In this document: in pieces, positions 1 through 11,052 of the stretch
Layout: each line of letters begins with the position of its first letter
Position numbering within the stretch: position 1 is the stretch's first letter
Assembly (NCBI GenBank): GCA_963770375.1
Contig: CAVYPM010000017.1
Span: 620,001 to 684,000 of the forward strand
Length of the DNA stretch: 64,000 nucleotides
Direction: 5' to 3'
Source of the DNA: DASVBE01 sp963770375
GTDB taxonomy: Bacteria > Actinomycetota > Actinomycetes > Streptosporangiales > Streptosporangiaceae
Made by a program: the position numbers and the translations under genes
Notes under the pieces: generated by a model
What the model saw: only the letters and a program-made list of their open reading frames with translations
What the model was told of the DNA's origin: nothing
Database searches by the model: none

Positions 1-349
1 GCCACCACACGCCGGCCGCGACGACCCCGTGGATCTGGGCGACCCGGGCGTCGCTGTCGCCCGGGAAGTCCATGGTGGGCGACGCGGCCTTGGCCGCGCC
101 GCTGTCCCTGACCGTCACCTGGGTCGCGTCCTGCAGGTTGAAGGCCCGGCCGATCTGCCCGGCGGCGGTCTGGGACAGCGCCACGATGGCCACGAACCCG
201 CCGATGCCCAGCACCGTGCCCAGCACGGTCAGCGCCGCCCGGGCGGGCCGCTGGAGCAGCCCGGCCAGGGCCTCGCTGCCCAGATCAGGCAGCCGCAGCC
301 GGGACGGGGCGACGGCCGGGCGGGGCCGGTCAACCAGCCAGGGCTGCAC
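1..349 (-). CDS. ABC transporter permease, MacB/FtsX type (partial, C-terminus off the left edge)
   Basis: The visible 116 residues are the N-terminus of a MacB-like permease. There is a short cytoplasmic lead, one hydrophobic segment at about residues 33-55 (LTVLGTVLGIGGFVAIVAL), then the beginning of the extracytoplasmic core domain. The rest of the gene lies beyond position 1. I chose the GTG at 347-349 because GGGAGG sits 4 bases upstream. It overlaps the end of the ATPase gene by 20 bp, so the two are probably translationally coupled. With the upstream ATPase and membrane-fusion protein it should form a tripartite efflux-type ABC system; the substrate is unknown. Confidence 0.85.
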   Translation of the reverse strand, partial: MQPWLVDRPRPAVAPSRLRLPDLGSEALAGLLQRPARAALTVLGTVLGIGGFVAIVALSQTAAGQIGRAFNLQDATQVTVRDSGAAKAASPTMDFPGDSDARVAQIHGVVAAGVWW

Positions 350-1223
350 CGTGACCTCCCTCCTGGGCCTCCGTGGCCTCCGCGGCCTCCTGGGCCTCCG
401 CGGCCTCCTGGGTCTCCTGAGCCTCCTGGGCCCCCGGCGCGGGTGACGGCGCCATCTCGGTCAGCACGCCGTCGGCAATATTGATCTGGCGCTGGGCCAG
501 CGCCCCGACCGCCGGGTTATGGGTGATCACCACCAGCGTGGTCCCCTGCGCGTGCAGGTGACCCAGAAGGTTCGTCAGGCCCGTGGTCGCGGCGCTGTCC
601 AGGTTGCCGGTCGGCTCGTCGCAGAGCAGCAGCGACGGGTGGTTGACCAGGGCCCGCGCGATCGCCACCCGCTGCCGCTCGCCGCCGGACAGCGCGGTGG
701 GCAGCGAGTCGGGGCGGCCGGCCAGGCCCACCGCGGACAGCGCGGCCATGGCCGCCTGGTGCCGGCGCCGGCGCGGCAGGTCCGCGTACACCTGGGCGAG
801 CATCACGTTCTCCACCGCGGACCGGTGCGGCAGCAGGTGGAACGACTGGAAGACAAAGCCGATCCGGCGGGCCCGCACCGCGGCCCGGTCCCGCTCGCTG
901 GCCCGCCCCAGGTCGATGCCGTCGATGCGGAGCCGCCCCTCGGTGGGCCGGTCGAGCAGGCCGATCAGGTTCAGCAGCGTCGACTTGCCGGACCCGGACG
1001 GGCCCATGATCGCCACGTGCTCGCCGCGCCAGATGGTCAGGTCGGCCGGCTTGAGCGCCCGCACCGGCGGCGGCCCCGGGTAGGTGTAGCCGGCCGCCAC
1101 CAGCTCGATGACCGGCGCGCGCGGCTCAGCGGCCGGGTCGGAGCCCACGCCCGGGGCCGGGTCCGGGCCCACGCCCGGGCCGCCGTCCGCAGACCGGGCC
1201 AGGCCGGGATCAGCCGGGGCCAC
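330..1223 (-). CDS. ABC transporter ATP-binding protein, MacB/LolD type
   Basis: ATPase of the exporter encoded with the flanking permease and membrane-fusion protein. Visible motifs are Walker A (GPSGSGKST), Q-loop region (FVFQSFHLLPH), ABC signature (LSGGERQRVA), Walker B (LLLCDEPTGNLD) and the switch histidine (VITHNPA). These are typical of the LolD/MacB subfamily. The GTG at 1223 was chosen over an ATG at 1265 because GGAAGG lies upstream and it overlaps the upstream stop by only 14 bp; it gives 297 residues. Odd feature: a C-terminal tail of Glu-Ala-Gln/Glu-Ala-Ala triplets, absent from normal family members and encoded by a 9-bp tandem repeat. Confidence 0.93.
   Translation of the reverse strand: MAPADPGLARSADGGPGVGPDPAPGVGSDPAAEPRAPVIELVAAGYTYPGPPPVRALKPADLTIWRGEHVAIMGPSGSGKSTLLNLIGLLDRPTEGRLRIDGIDLGRASERDRAAVRARRIGFVFQSFHLLPHRSAVENVMLAQVYADLPRRRRHQAAMAALSAVGLAGRPDSLPTALSGGERQRVAIARALVNHPSLLLCDEPTGNLDSAATTGLTNLLGHLHAQGTTLVVITHNPAVGALAQRQINIADGVLTEMAPSPAPGAQEAQETQEAAEAQEAAEATEAQEGGHGAALAG
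361..432. repeat. 9-bp tandem repeat in the ATPase C-terminal tail
   Basis: Eight consecutive 9-bp units of the form TCCTGGGCC or TCCGCGGCC (plus-strand reading) encode the EAQ/EAA/ETQ triplets near the end of the ATP-binding protein. The unit is a multiple of three, so copy-number change keeps the frame. The repeat lies just before the start of the overlapping permease gene. Confidence 0.85.
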
Positions 1224-2511
1224 TGAAGTCCTTCCGCCCGCTCGGCCCGGGGGACGGCCTGCCACCCGGCCGCACCAGGCCGCCCGTGCCGCCCACGGCG
1301 GCGAAGTTCTCGCCGGTCACCACCTGGTCCCCGGCGGCCAGCGCGCCGGGAAGATCCGGGGTGACCTGCAGCAGCCCGCTGCCGGTCAGGCCGACCCGTA
1401 CCGGGACCCGGACCGTGCGCCCGCCGGACACCTTGCTGACGTAGGTCTGGCCGTCGGCCGCGGCGAACACCGCGGCCTCGGGCACCGCGAGAACCGGGCC
1501 CCGGCTGCGGGCCGCGCCGATGGCCAGCGACACGTCCTGGCCGACCAGGGACATCGGCAGCGGCCGGTTCAGGGCGATGCCCATCTTCACGTACAGCCCG
1601 CCGGAGATGGACGCATTGGAGGCCGTGCTGTGCGACACCCAGGCCACCTGGCCGTGCCGGACCGGGCCGCCGCCGGAATCGGTGATCGTGACCCGCATGC
1701 CGGGCCGGACCAGCCCGGCCGTGCTGGGGCTGAGCTGGCCGGTCAGCTTGGGGCTGCCCAGCGCCAGGGTCAGCGCCCCGGACGCGGGCGCCTTCCCGAC
1801 CGTGGCGCCGACCTTGATCACGGTGGCGGGCAGCGACGGGACGAAGCTGAAGTCGCCGAGCGGGACGAAGGCCAGCTTCACCGGGTGCTTCTTCGTGCCC
1901 GCCGTCACCACCGGGGCGGCGTAGCCGTGGGCCTGGTAGTAGGCGCTGACCGCGGCCGCCGTGCCCGGGCCGTAGCTGCCCAGGGTGTCGCTGCCGGTGC
2001 CGAAGCCGAGCGAGATCAGGTCCTCCTGCAGCTGCGCCACGTCCTCGCCGATCTCGCCGGGGGCCAGGTCCCGGTAGGCGGGGACGGTGCCCTGCAGCAC
2101 GAAGTACGGCTGGCCGGCTACCTCCAGCAGCACCGAGCCCTGGCTGGCCAGGCTGCCCTTGCGGCAGAACACGTGGGTGACGATCTCCTGCACGTCCTGG
2201 CCGCCGGCCGCGCCGCCAGAACCGCCGCCGCCCGAGCCGCCTACCTGCGACGGGGTGAACTCCTTCGGCGCGCCCACCGCGCCTTGCGCCAGCACCGTCC
2301 GGGTCAGCACGGTCCGCTGCACGGTGGCGGTGAGCTGGGTCGCGGCCGGCGGCCGGGTCTGCGCGGCCTGCTCGGCAGGCGACTTGATCTGCGAGGTCAG
2401 CAGCAGCTCACCGACGGCGGCCAGGACGGCCAGCACCACGATCACCAGCACGATCACCCGGCGGCGGCGGAGCCGGCTCACCCGCCCGCCGCCGTCAGAC
2501 GCTGTCACCAC
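1210..2511 (-). CDS. membrane-fusion (HlyD-like periplasmic adaptor) protein with peptidoglycan-binding-like domain
   Basis: The adaptor of a tripartite exporter, 433 residues. It has one N-terminal membrane anchor (about 18-37, Ile/Val/Leu rich) and a Gly/Ser-rich linker around residues 95-105. A PG_binding_1-like helical segment follows (IGEDVAQLQEDLISLGFG ... TAAAVSAYYQAHGY), then a beta-rich barrel/hairpin region ending in DQVVTGENFAAVGG. This PG_binding_1 plus HlyD architecture is common in actinobacterial adaptors next to MacB-like ABC genes. The GTG at 2511 has GGAGG 6 bases upstream; a GTG at 2481 is a possible alternative. It is first in a minus-strand operon and divergent from the response regulator, which probably controls it. 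Confidence 0.87.
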   Translation of the reverse strand: MVTASDGGGRVSRLRRRRVIVLVIVVLAVLAAVGELLLTSQIKSPAEQAAQTRPPAATQLTATVQRTVLTRTVLAQGAVGAPKEFTPSQVGGSGGGGSGGAAGGQDVQEIVTHVFCRKGSLASQGSVLLEVAGQPYFVLQGTVPAYRDLAPGEIGEDVAQLQEDLISLGFGTGSDTLGSYGPGTAAAVSAYYQAHGYAAPVVTAGTKKHPVKLAFVPLGDFSFVPSLPATVIKVGATVGKAPASGALTLALGSPKLTGQLSPSTAGLVRPGMRVTITDSGGGPVRHGQVAWVSHSTASNASISGGLYVKMGIALNRPLPMSLVGQDVSLAIGAARSRGPVLAVPEAAVFAAADGQTYVSKVSGGRTVRVPVRVGLTGSGLLQVTPDLPGALAAGDQVVTGENFAAVGGTGGLVRPGGRPSPGPSGRKDFSGPG

Positions 2512-2717
2512 CGCCGTCCTCCGTTCGCGCCGCACGTGCCTCAAGGCTAATTCGCGGCCAGGCCGTCCCGGTTCCGCCGCCGCGGCCCGGGAAGCACGGC
2601 CGCCGGAAAGCACGGCCGCCGGGGAACCACGGCACACGGTCCGCACCATGCCGCCACTGGCCCGCCTGGTGAATGTGCGGGCACCATGATCGAAGGCCGA
2701 CCTCAGGGCACTGTGCG

Positions 2718-2798
2718 GATCGCGTGTGAGTTGCGCGTGAAAACCAGGGCCGGCCGGGCCGCGTTCACACGGAACTCCCATACAAGCCACACGCGATC
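2718..2798. promoter_or_regulatory. 11-bp inverted repeat in the divergent promoter region
   Basis: GATCGCGTGTG at 2718-2728 is the exact reverse complement of CACACGCGATC at 2788-2798. The repeat lies between the exporter operon and the response-regulator gene. Half-sites 70 bp centre to centre suggest two binding sites for one regulator, plausibly the adjacent response regulator. This is inferred from position only. Confidence 0.5.
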
Positions 2799-2811
2799 CT
2801 GGGGCTGAGGT

Positions 2812-2869
2812 GATCGGATGCGATGGGGCAGCACAGGCACCACACGCGCGATCGGATGCGACGGGGCAG
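2812..2869. repeat. 20-bp direct repeat upstream of the response regulator
   Basis: GATCGGATGCGATGGGGCAG (2812-2831) recurs at 2850-2869 with one mismatch, at a 38-bp period. It is followed by a GAGCGAGCGGAGCGAGCG run just before the ATG at 2890. Direct repeats ahead of OmpR-type regulators are often autoregulatory binding sites; that is inference here. Confidence 0.5.
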
Positions 2870-2889
2870 GGAGCGAGCGGAGCGAGCGC

Positions 2890-3648
2890 ATGCGGGAGAC
2901 GGCGGGCTTTCCGGCCGACCACGGCGAGCTGCTGGTGGTCGACGACGAGCCGTTCCTGCGCGACGCCGTGGCGGCCTCGCTGCGCTTCCTCGGCTTCGGG
3001 GTGACCACCACCGGCACCGGCGCGAGCGCCCTGCGGCTGGCCAGGGACCGCCCGTTCGACCTGGTGGTGCTGGACGTCATGCTGCCCGACACGGACGGCT
3101 TCGAGATCGTCCGGCGGCTCCGCCGGGACGGCAGCCGGGTCCCGGTGATCTTCCTGACCGCCAGGGACACGCAGGCCGACAAGGTCACCGGGCTGACCCT
3201 GGGCGGCGATGACTACCTGACCAAGCCGTTCGGCCTGGAGGAACTGGCCGCGCGGGTCCGCTCGGTGCTGCGCCGCAGCCGCCCGGAGGGGCCGCCGGAG
3301 GACTCCCGGCTGGTGTTCGACGACCTGGAGCTGGACCAGGACAGCTACGAGGTGCGCCGGAACGGCCACCCGATCGACCTGTCGCCGACCGAGTTCCGGC
3401 TCCTGCGCTACCTGATGCTCAGCCCGGGCCGCGTGCTCACCCGGGCCCAGCTGCTGGCCCATGTCTGGGACTATGACTTCGGCGGGTCCAGCACCGTCGT
3501 CTCGACCTACGTCGCGTACCTGCGGCGCAAGCTGGCGCGCTACGGGCCCGACCTGATCCACACCCAGCGCGGGGTCGGCTACAGCCTGCGGCTGCCCCGG
3601 CCCATCGACCCGGCTGACCCCGGCGGCGGGAGGCCCGATGTTGCGTAA
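2890..3648 (+). CDS. OmpR/PhoB-family response regulator
   Basis: A 252-residue two-domain regulator. The receiver domain has the acidic pair (VVDDEP), the phosphoacceptor Asp62 (VVLDVMLPD), a Thr in FLTARD and the Lys of TKPF. The C-terminal winged helix contains LSPTEFRLLRYL, LTRAQLLAHVWDYDF and the wing end HTQRGVGYSL. I start it at ATG 2890 because family members begin about 15 residues before the acidic pair; an upstream ATG at 2818 would add low-complexity residues read through the repeats. Its stop overlaps the kinase start by 11 bp, so the two are translated together. Confidence 0.93.
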   Translation: MRETAGFPADHGELLVVDDEPFLRDAVAASLRFLGFGVTTTGTGASALRLARDRPFDLVVLDVMLPDTDGFEIVRRLRRDGSRVPVIFLTARDTQADKVTGLTLGGDDYLTKPFGLEELAARVRSVLRRSRPEGPPEDSRLVFDDLELDQDSYEVRRNGHPIDLSPTEFRLLRYLMLSPGRVLTRAQLLAHVWDYDFGGSSTVVSTYVAYLRRKLARYGPDLIHTQRGVGYSLRLPRPIDPADPGGGRPDVA

Positions 3649-5287
3649 GAAGCCCCGGCGGCACCCGGCCCTGCTCCAGCGGCTCGGCCGCGCTCAGCTC
3701 CGCACCCGGGTGCTGGCCGGCGTCCTGCTGATCATGCTGGCCGCGCTGATCGCGTTCGACTTCTCCGCGGTGACCGCGCTGCGCGGCTACCTGATCGGGC
3801 ACACCGACGAGCAGCTCCAGGAAGTGGTCGGGCTGTACAGGGCGGTGGCCGCCCGTCCCGTGACGGCACCCGCGGTGTCCAGGGTCATTTCCCTGTCCGG
3901 GACGGTGGCGGGCGAGTGGCAGCCCGTCGCGACGGCCCACGCCCAGCTGTCCGCAGCCCAGGCCCAGGCACAGGACCCCAGCTGGGCCATCGCCGGGCCA
4001 CGGGTCCGGCTGCGCGCGTCCGTGCTCGACCAGTTCTACGTCGCCTACCGCGAAGGGACCACGCAGATCCGGCTGGTGCACGGCAACCCGGACCTGATCC
4101 CGGCCGTGATGGTCACCGAGTGGACCGGGCCGGCCCGCGTCTTCCGCACCGTGGCCAGCCGCAACGGCCACGTCCAGCTGCGGCTGCAGACCGTGCGGGT
4201 GGCGGGCGGCACGCTGATCGCCAGCACCAGCCTGGCCGCGGTGAACAAGACCGTGGACCGGCTCGGGATGATCCTGACCATCGGCTCGGTGGCGGCCGCG
4301 CTGGTGGCCGGCCTGGGCGTGGCCTGGCTGATGCGGCGGGGCCTGCGGCCCATCGAGACCATGGCCGACGAGGCCGACAGGATCACGGCCGGCGACCTGA
4401 CCGACCGGGTCGGCCAGCCGGACACCAGAACCGAGGTCGGCCGCCTGGGCGCAGCGCTGAACGGGATGCTCGCCCGGATCGAAGCCTCGATCGCGGAACG
4501 CGAGGTTAGCCAGCAGCTCACCCGGCGGTTCTTCGCGGACGCCAGCCACGAGCTGCGCAACCCGCTGGCCTCACTGCGCGCCAACGCCGAGCTGTACCAG
4601 CAGGGCGTGCTGCGCCGGCGGCCGCAGGTCGACGAGGCGATGCGGCGGATCGCGGCCGAGGCCCAGCGGATGTCCGGGCTGGTCGATGACATGCTGCGGC
4701 TGGCCCGGCTGGACCAGCTCCCGGACCAGCGGCACGAGACGGTGGACGTGTCCGCGGTGCTCCGCGGCTGCGCCGCGCGGGCCCGGGCGGCCGACCCGCA
4801 GCGCACCTGGCGGACCCGGGTCCCGTCCGGGCTGGTGACCAGCGGCGACGAGGAACTGCTCCGCCGGGCGGTGGACAACCTGCTGGCCAACGTCCAGGCG
4901 CACACCCCGGCCGGCACGGTGGCCACGATCTCCGCGGCCCGCTGCTCCGGCACCGTGGTGGTCGAGGTCAGCGACGACGGCCCGGGCGTGCCCCCCGGCC
5001 AGCTGGACCGGATCTTCGACCGGTTCTACCGCGGCGCCGCGCCCGCGCACCGGCCGGGCTCCGGGCTGGGCCTGGCCATCGTCAGCGCGGTCGCGGCCGC
5101 ACACGACGGCCTGGCCAGCGCCGCCCTCAGCACGCCGCACGGGCTGCGCATCACGGTGACCCTGCCCGCCGCCACCGGGGACAGCGCCCAGGACAGCGCC
5201 CCGGTCGGCTCCCAGGACAGCCCCGTGGACAGCGTTCTCGCCGGTGCGCCCGAACCCGCCGGGGCCGGCGTCCGTTCTCACCAGTAA
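3638..5287 (+). CDS. sensor histidine kinase, HAMP/HisKA type
   Basis: A membrane kinase of 549 residues and partner of the overlapping response regulator. The first membrane helix is at about 24-46, then an extracytoplasmic sensing region of roughly 160 residues. The second helix is at about 210-230, followed by a HAMP linker (LRPIETMADEADRI) and the HisKA box with His304 (ASHELRNPLASL). The ATPase domain has an N box (DNLLANVQAHTP), G1 (VSDDGPGVPP), F box and G2 (GSGLGLAIVSAV). The divergent exporter operon suggests it senses an envelope stress or an exported compound. The signal is not predictable from sequence. Confidence 0.93.
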   Translation: MLRKKPRRHPALLQRLGRAQLRTRVLAGVLLIMLAALIAFDFSAVTALRGYLIGHTDEQLQEVVGLYRAVAARPVTAPAVSRVISLSGTVAGEWQPVATAHAQLSAAQAQAQDPSWAIAGPRVRLRASVLDQFYVAYREGTTQIRLVHGNPDLIPAVMVTEWTGPARVFRTVASRNGHVQLRLQTVRVAGGTLIASTSLAAVNKTVDRLGMILTIGSVAAALVAGLGVAWLMRRGLRPIETMADEADRITAGDLTDRVGQPDTRTEVGRLGAALNGMLARIEASIAEREVSQQLTRRFFADASHELRNPLASLRANAELYQQGVLRRRPQVDEAMRRIAAEAQRMSGLVDDMLRLARLDQLPDQRHETVDVSAVLRGCAARARAADPQRTWRTRVPSGLVTSGDEELLRRAVDNLLANVQAHTPAGTVATISAARCSGTVVVEVSDDGPGVPPGQLDRIFDRFYRGAAPAHRPGSGLGLAIVSAVAAAHDGLASAALSTPHGLRITVTLPAATGDSAQDSAPVGSQDSPVDSVLAGAPEPAGAGVRSHQ

Positions 5288-5391
5288 CGCACGCCACCGC
5301 TGCCGCGCCGGGCAACGCAGGGTTGGCAGGCGCCCGGCCGGATCCGGCCGGGCTCAGGACTGCTGAAGCCTGCACCGGAAGGACACGCACA

Positions 5392-5643
5392 GTGGGGACC
5401 GCACCCGCCCGGGACGAGTACACCGCCTACGCCCCCTACGGGGCCAAGGGAGCCAGCCACGGCCACGGCGCCGGCTGGAGCACCTGGGTCAGCCAGACCG
5501 GCCGCTGGTGGGCCGTGCACGACCAGGCGCTGAGCGCAAGCGAGGTGGCGGCCGGCTGCCGCCCGGTGCTGTACGCCGAGGACTTCGCGGCGCTGACCGA
5601 GCGGATCAGCGAGCAGGACAAGCTGCGCGCTCAGCTGGCGTAG
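5392..5643 (+). CDS. small conserved-looking hypothetical protein (83 aa)
   Basis: A short soluble protein with a Tyr/Gly/His-rich start and a Trp-rich centre (GWSTWVSQTGRWWAVH), then a C-terminal helix (EDFAALTERISEQDKLRAQLA). I do not recognise a named family. The GTG at 5392 was chosen because GGAAGGA lies 8 bases upstream and earlier in-frame codons have no ribosome-binding site. It converges on the MarR gene with a 13-bp overlap of the two ends. Function unknown. Confidence 0.6.
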   Translation: MGTAPARDEYTAYAPYGAKGASHGHGAGWSTWVSQTGRWWAVHDQALSASEVAAGCRPVLYAEDFAALTERISEQDKLRAQLA

Positions 5644-6224
5644 CTGACCGGCTGAGCGCGCTCGCGGGCCGCATTCGTCACCGGGCAGCCGCCCGCCGCG
5701 GCCCGGCAGCTCCCGGTGTCGCACAGCCGGCAGCCCCACCGGGTGGCACCCGGCGGGCGGATCAGCCCGGTCAGGACCTTGCCGGCCAGCACGCCGAACG
5801 CCTCCCGCTCGGCCGGGGACAGCACCCCCAGCGCACCGTCGAGCACCGCCGCGCGGGCGGCGGCGACCCCCACGGCGGCGGCCCGGCCGGCGTCGGTGAG
5901 CGTGACCGACGTGGTCCGGCCGTCAGGCCCCGGGCCCCGCTCCAGGTAGCCGGCTGCCACCAGCCGGTCCACCAGCCGCACCGTGCCCGACGAGGTCAGC
6001 CCGAGCACCTGGCGGAGCCGGTCGACCGACGGGTGGTCGAGGAAATGCACCAGCGCGGACAGCGCCGCGGCGGCCGTCTCGGGCCGGCCGCCCGCCGCGG
6101 CCATGGCCTCGGCGGTGCGGTCCGTGATGACCAGCGACAGCGCACCCAGCAGGTTCGCGGCCTGGCCGAAGGGCTGTGCGGCGCGCTCACCCGCCGGAGG
6201 ACCGGCGGCCTGCCCGGGGGGCAC
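5631..6224 (-). CDS. MarR-family regulator with C-terminal four-cysteine motif
   Basis: A winged-helix regulator of about 197 residues. The recognition region LRQVLGLTSSGTVRLVDRLV and the wing YLERGPGPDGRTTSVTLTDAG are typical of MarR. After the DNA-binding domain there is a Cys cluster spaced C-x2-C-x4-C-x6-C (CRLCDTGSCRAAAGGCP), which could bind a metal or act as a redox sensor. The GTG at 6224 is preferred because it lies 7 bp after the stop of the DUF3224 gene, implying translational coupling; an ATG at 6293 would sit inside that gene. It probably represses its own operon through the palindrome at 6666-6680. Confidence 0.88.
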   Translation of the reverse strand: MPPGQAAGPPAGERAAQPFGQAANLLGALSLVITDRTAEAMAAAGGRPETAAAALSALVHFLDHPSVDRLRQVLGLTSSGTVRLVDRLVAAGYLERGPGPDGRTTSVTLTDAGRAAAVGVAAARAAVLDGALGVLSPAEREAFGVLAGKVLTGLIRPPGATRWGCRLCDTGSCRAAAGGCPVTNAARERAQPVSYAS

Positions 6225-6231
6225 CGCGGGC

Positions 6232-6627
6232 TTAGCCGAGCTCGTAGTCGAGCGTGAAGTGCCCGCCGGTGGGCTGGTCGGCCACCGCGGCACCGGACCC
6301 GCGCAGCCCGCTCAGCTCACCGGTGCCCGAGCCCTCGACGATCTGCCACTGGGTGGTGGCGACGTTGCCGCCGTACCCGCCGGTGCCGCGCACCACGAAG
6401 CTGCCGGCCCGGCCGGCCAGGCGGCCGGTGATCAGCTCCAGGCCGGTGTACTCCGCGGTGCCGTCCGCCTTGTAGAACATCAGCGTCCGCGCGCTGCTGC
6501 TGCCGTCCAGGTCGCCGTCGTAGCCGAAAGCCACGCTGGCCTCGGTCAGCTTCACCGGGCTATCCAGCTCGGCGTAGCTGTTCTCCTCCCAGGACTTCAC
6601 CGTGAACGTGCCCGTGGCCTGCGCCAT
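6232..6627 (-). CDS. DUF3224 family protein
   Basis: A 131-residue beta-barrel-like protein of the DUF3224 family. It starts with ATGTFTVKSWEENSY and includes GTAEYTGLELITGRLAGRAGSFV and a final HFTLDYEL strand. This pattern (conserved W-E near the N-terminus, G-SFV and TLDYEL) is what identifies it. The biochemical role of the family is unknown; members are small single-domain cytosolic proteins. GGAGGAAAG precedes the ATG at 6627. It is first in a two-gene operon with the MarR regulator and is probably the gene whose level that regulator adjusts. Confidence 0.85.
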   Translation of the reverse strand: MAQATGTFTVKSWEENSYAELDSPVKLTEASVAFGYDGDLDGSSSARTLMFYKADGTAEYTGLELITGRLAGRAGSFVVRGTGGYGGNVATTQWQIVEGSGTGELSGLRGSGAAVADQPTGGHFTLDYELG

Positions 6628-6665
6628 CGCTCTTTCCTCCCGCGCTGTGCTCGCCACCAAATATG

Positions 6666-6680
6666 TGTGTGAGTCACACA
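6666..6680. promoter_or_regulatory. perfect 15-bp palindrome, probable MarR operator
   Basis: TGTGTGAGTCACACA is a perfect inverted repeat (7-bp arms, central G). It lies in a short AT-rich stretch 38 bp upstream of the DUF3224 start codon. MarR proteins bind palindromes of this size over their own promoters, so autoregulation by the downstream MarR gene is the simplest reading. Confidence 0.75.
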
Positions 6681-6755
6681 TTAGTCAGATTTTAGGATTA
6701 CGGCACCGGGAAGGCTGGCCGCACCCCCCAGGGACCGGCCAGCCTGCTCGCTGGA

Positions 6756-7049
6756 TCAGAACCCGCCGGTGATGTCTCCCTCGTCCAGCCGGGCCGGCCC
6801 GCCCAGGGCGGCCCGCAGGAACGCCTCCGCGGCGTCCACCGCGGCCCGGGCGGTGATCGCGTAGGTCTGCGCCCGGGCCAGCTCGCCCAGGCCGATGCAG
6901 TCGTAGGCCACGGTCGCGTCGTGCGCGGCCTGCTGCAGCTGGCGGGCCGCCTCGGTCATGTCGACCTGCCGCTGGCCGTCGGCCGGACCGATCCCGGCGT
7001 CCGCAGCTCCATCCAGGCCCAGGCCAGGGCCGGAATCCGGAATGCTCAT
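6756..7049 (-). CDS. hypothetical protein, helical (97 aa)
   Basis: A 97-residue protein with a disordered Gly/Asp-rich first third and then an Ala-rich helical region (MTEAARQLQQAAHDATVAYD ... AITARAAVDAAEAFLRAAL). It ends in the acidic tail DEGDITGGF. There is no signal peptide or membrane segment and I do not recognise a family. It is a single gene between the MarR operon promoter and the fumarase gene, reading away from the latter. Codon use fits the genome. Confidence 0.55.
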   Translation of the reverse strand: MSIPDSGPGLGLDGAADAGIGPADGQRQVDMTEAARQLQQAAHDATVAYDCIGLGELARAQTYAITARAAVDAAEAFLRAALGGPARLDEGDITGGF

Positions 7050-7282
7050 GCGTGCCCCATCCTTACCCGGCGCCGCCCGGAAGGCGCCGTTTCTCGGTTG
7101 CCGCCGACCTACCCCCGGTCATCGCCATCATTCCTGCTTGGTCCCGGGCCCGCCGGGTCTGCGGGGAAAGCGGCGCGATCTACGATGGTCTGCGTCCAAG
7201 GTCCGGCTGGCCCGCCGGAAACCCGGCTGGCCGGTCACCCGCTGCCGCAAGCCCGCCGCTGCCACCAGGAAGTTGCGCCTCA

Positions 7283-8929
<1,647 letters not shown>

Positions 8930-8952
8930 CGGGCACCAGTCAGGAGGACGCC

Positions 8953-10359
<1,407 letters not shown>

Positions 10360-10403
10360 GGAGCCAGGGCACCAGGAACCGTTCCCGGTATCACGGAAAG
10401 ACA

Positions 10404-10443
10404 CGCCCGGCCCGCCCCGCAGAAACGCGGAACGGGCCGGGCG
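10404..10443 (+). terminator. GC-rich hairpin between convergent genes
   Basis: CGCCCGGCCCG (10404-10414) pairs perfectly with CGGGCCGGGCG (10433-10443). It lies between the end of fumC and the end of the NlpC/P60 gene, which converge. There is no long T tract on either side, as is usual in actinomycetes. It could serve both strands. Confidence 0.65.
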
Positions 10444-10456
10444 CGCGGAACATCCG

Positions 10457-11035
10457 CTAGTGAGAGCCCCTGACGTGGAAGTACGCCGTCGGGTGCCACC
10501 ACTGAGTGATCCGGTGCAAGCCCACCGGGGCGCCGGAGTGCAGCGCCCCGTAGGTGAAGTGCCTGCCGGCCACCAGCTCGACGTGACCGGTCCCGAAGAA
10601 GGCCAGGTCACCCTGGCGGGCGTGGCGGGCGCTGACCAGGACCAGCCGGCCGCTGTTCAGCATGTCGAACGTGTCCCGGCCGAAATACAGGTGCACGTGC
10701 CGGTAGGACGCCATCACCAGGCCGGAGCAGTCGAAGCAGCCACCGGTACCGCCCCAGCAGTACGGTGCGCCCCGCTGGTGCTTGGCCCACCAGTAGGCCC
10801 AGTACCGGCGGGGGTGCCGCGGATGGTGCGGACGCATCGCCGCGGACGCCGTGCTGGACTCCTGGCCAGCCGCCTGATGGTCGACCACCGCGAACCCGGT
10901 GGCCACCGACGGGCTGCTGACCGCCGACGGACTGCTGACCGCCGCGCCCGCGGCGGCCGGGTAGGCGACCGCAGGCAGAATCCCGGCCGCCGTGATGAGT
11001 GGCGCCACGAGGGCGCGCTTAACTACAGCTTTCAC
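10457..11035 (-). CDS. secreted NlpC/P60 family peptidoglycan hydrolase
   Basis: A probable D,L-endopeptidase that cleaves stem peptides of peptidoglycan. At 192 residues, it has a Lys/Arg start and hydrophobic signal peptide (about residues 1-30, ending near PAAAGAAV). A Ser/Pro linker with a duplicated SSPSAV unit follows, then the NlpC/P60 domain. That domain has the catalytic Cys in FDCSGLV, the His in GHVELV and an HxxP-like end (WWHPTAYFHV). The GTG at 11035 gives an intact signal peptide, with AAGGGG a few bases upstream. It lies 17 bp after the transglycosylase-like gene and is surely in its transcript, giving a glycan-strand and a peptide-cutting enzyme together. Confidence 0.9.
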   Translation of the reverse strand: MKAVVKRALVAPLITAAGILPAVAYPAAAGAAVSSPSAVSSPSVATGFAVVDHQAAGQESSTASAAMRPHHPRHPRRYWAYWWAKHQRGAPYCWGGTGGCFDCSGLVMASYRHVHLYFGRDTFDMLNSGRLVLVSARHARQGDLAFFGTGHVELVAGRHFTYGALHSGAPVGLHRITQWWHPTAYFHVRGSH

Positions 11036-11052
11036 GGTTAGTTTCCCCTTGC

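Noticed and set aside
2512..3561. N-terminal extension of the membrane-fusion protein gene up to 3561
   Set aside because: It would overlap the response regulator on the other strand and read through repeats; the GTG at 2511 with GGAGG gives the normal adaptor start.
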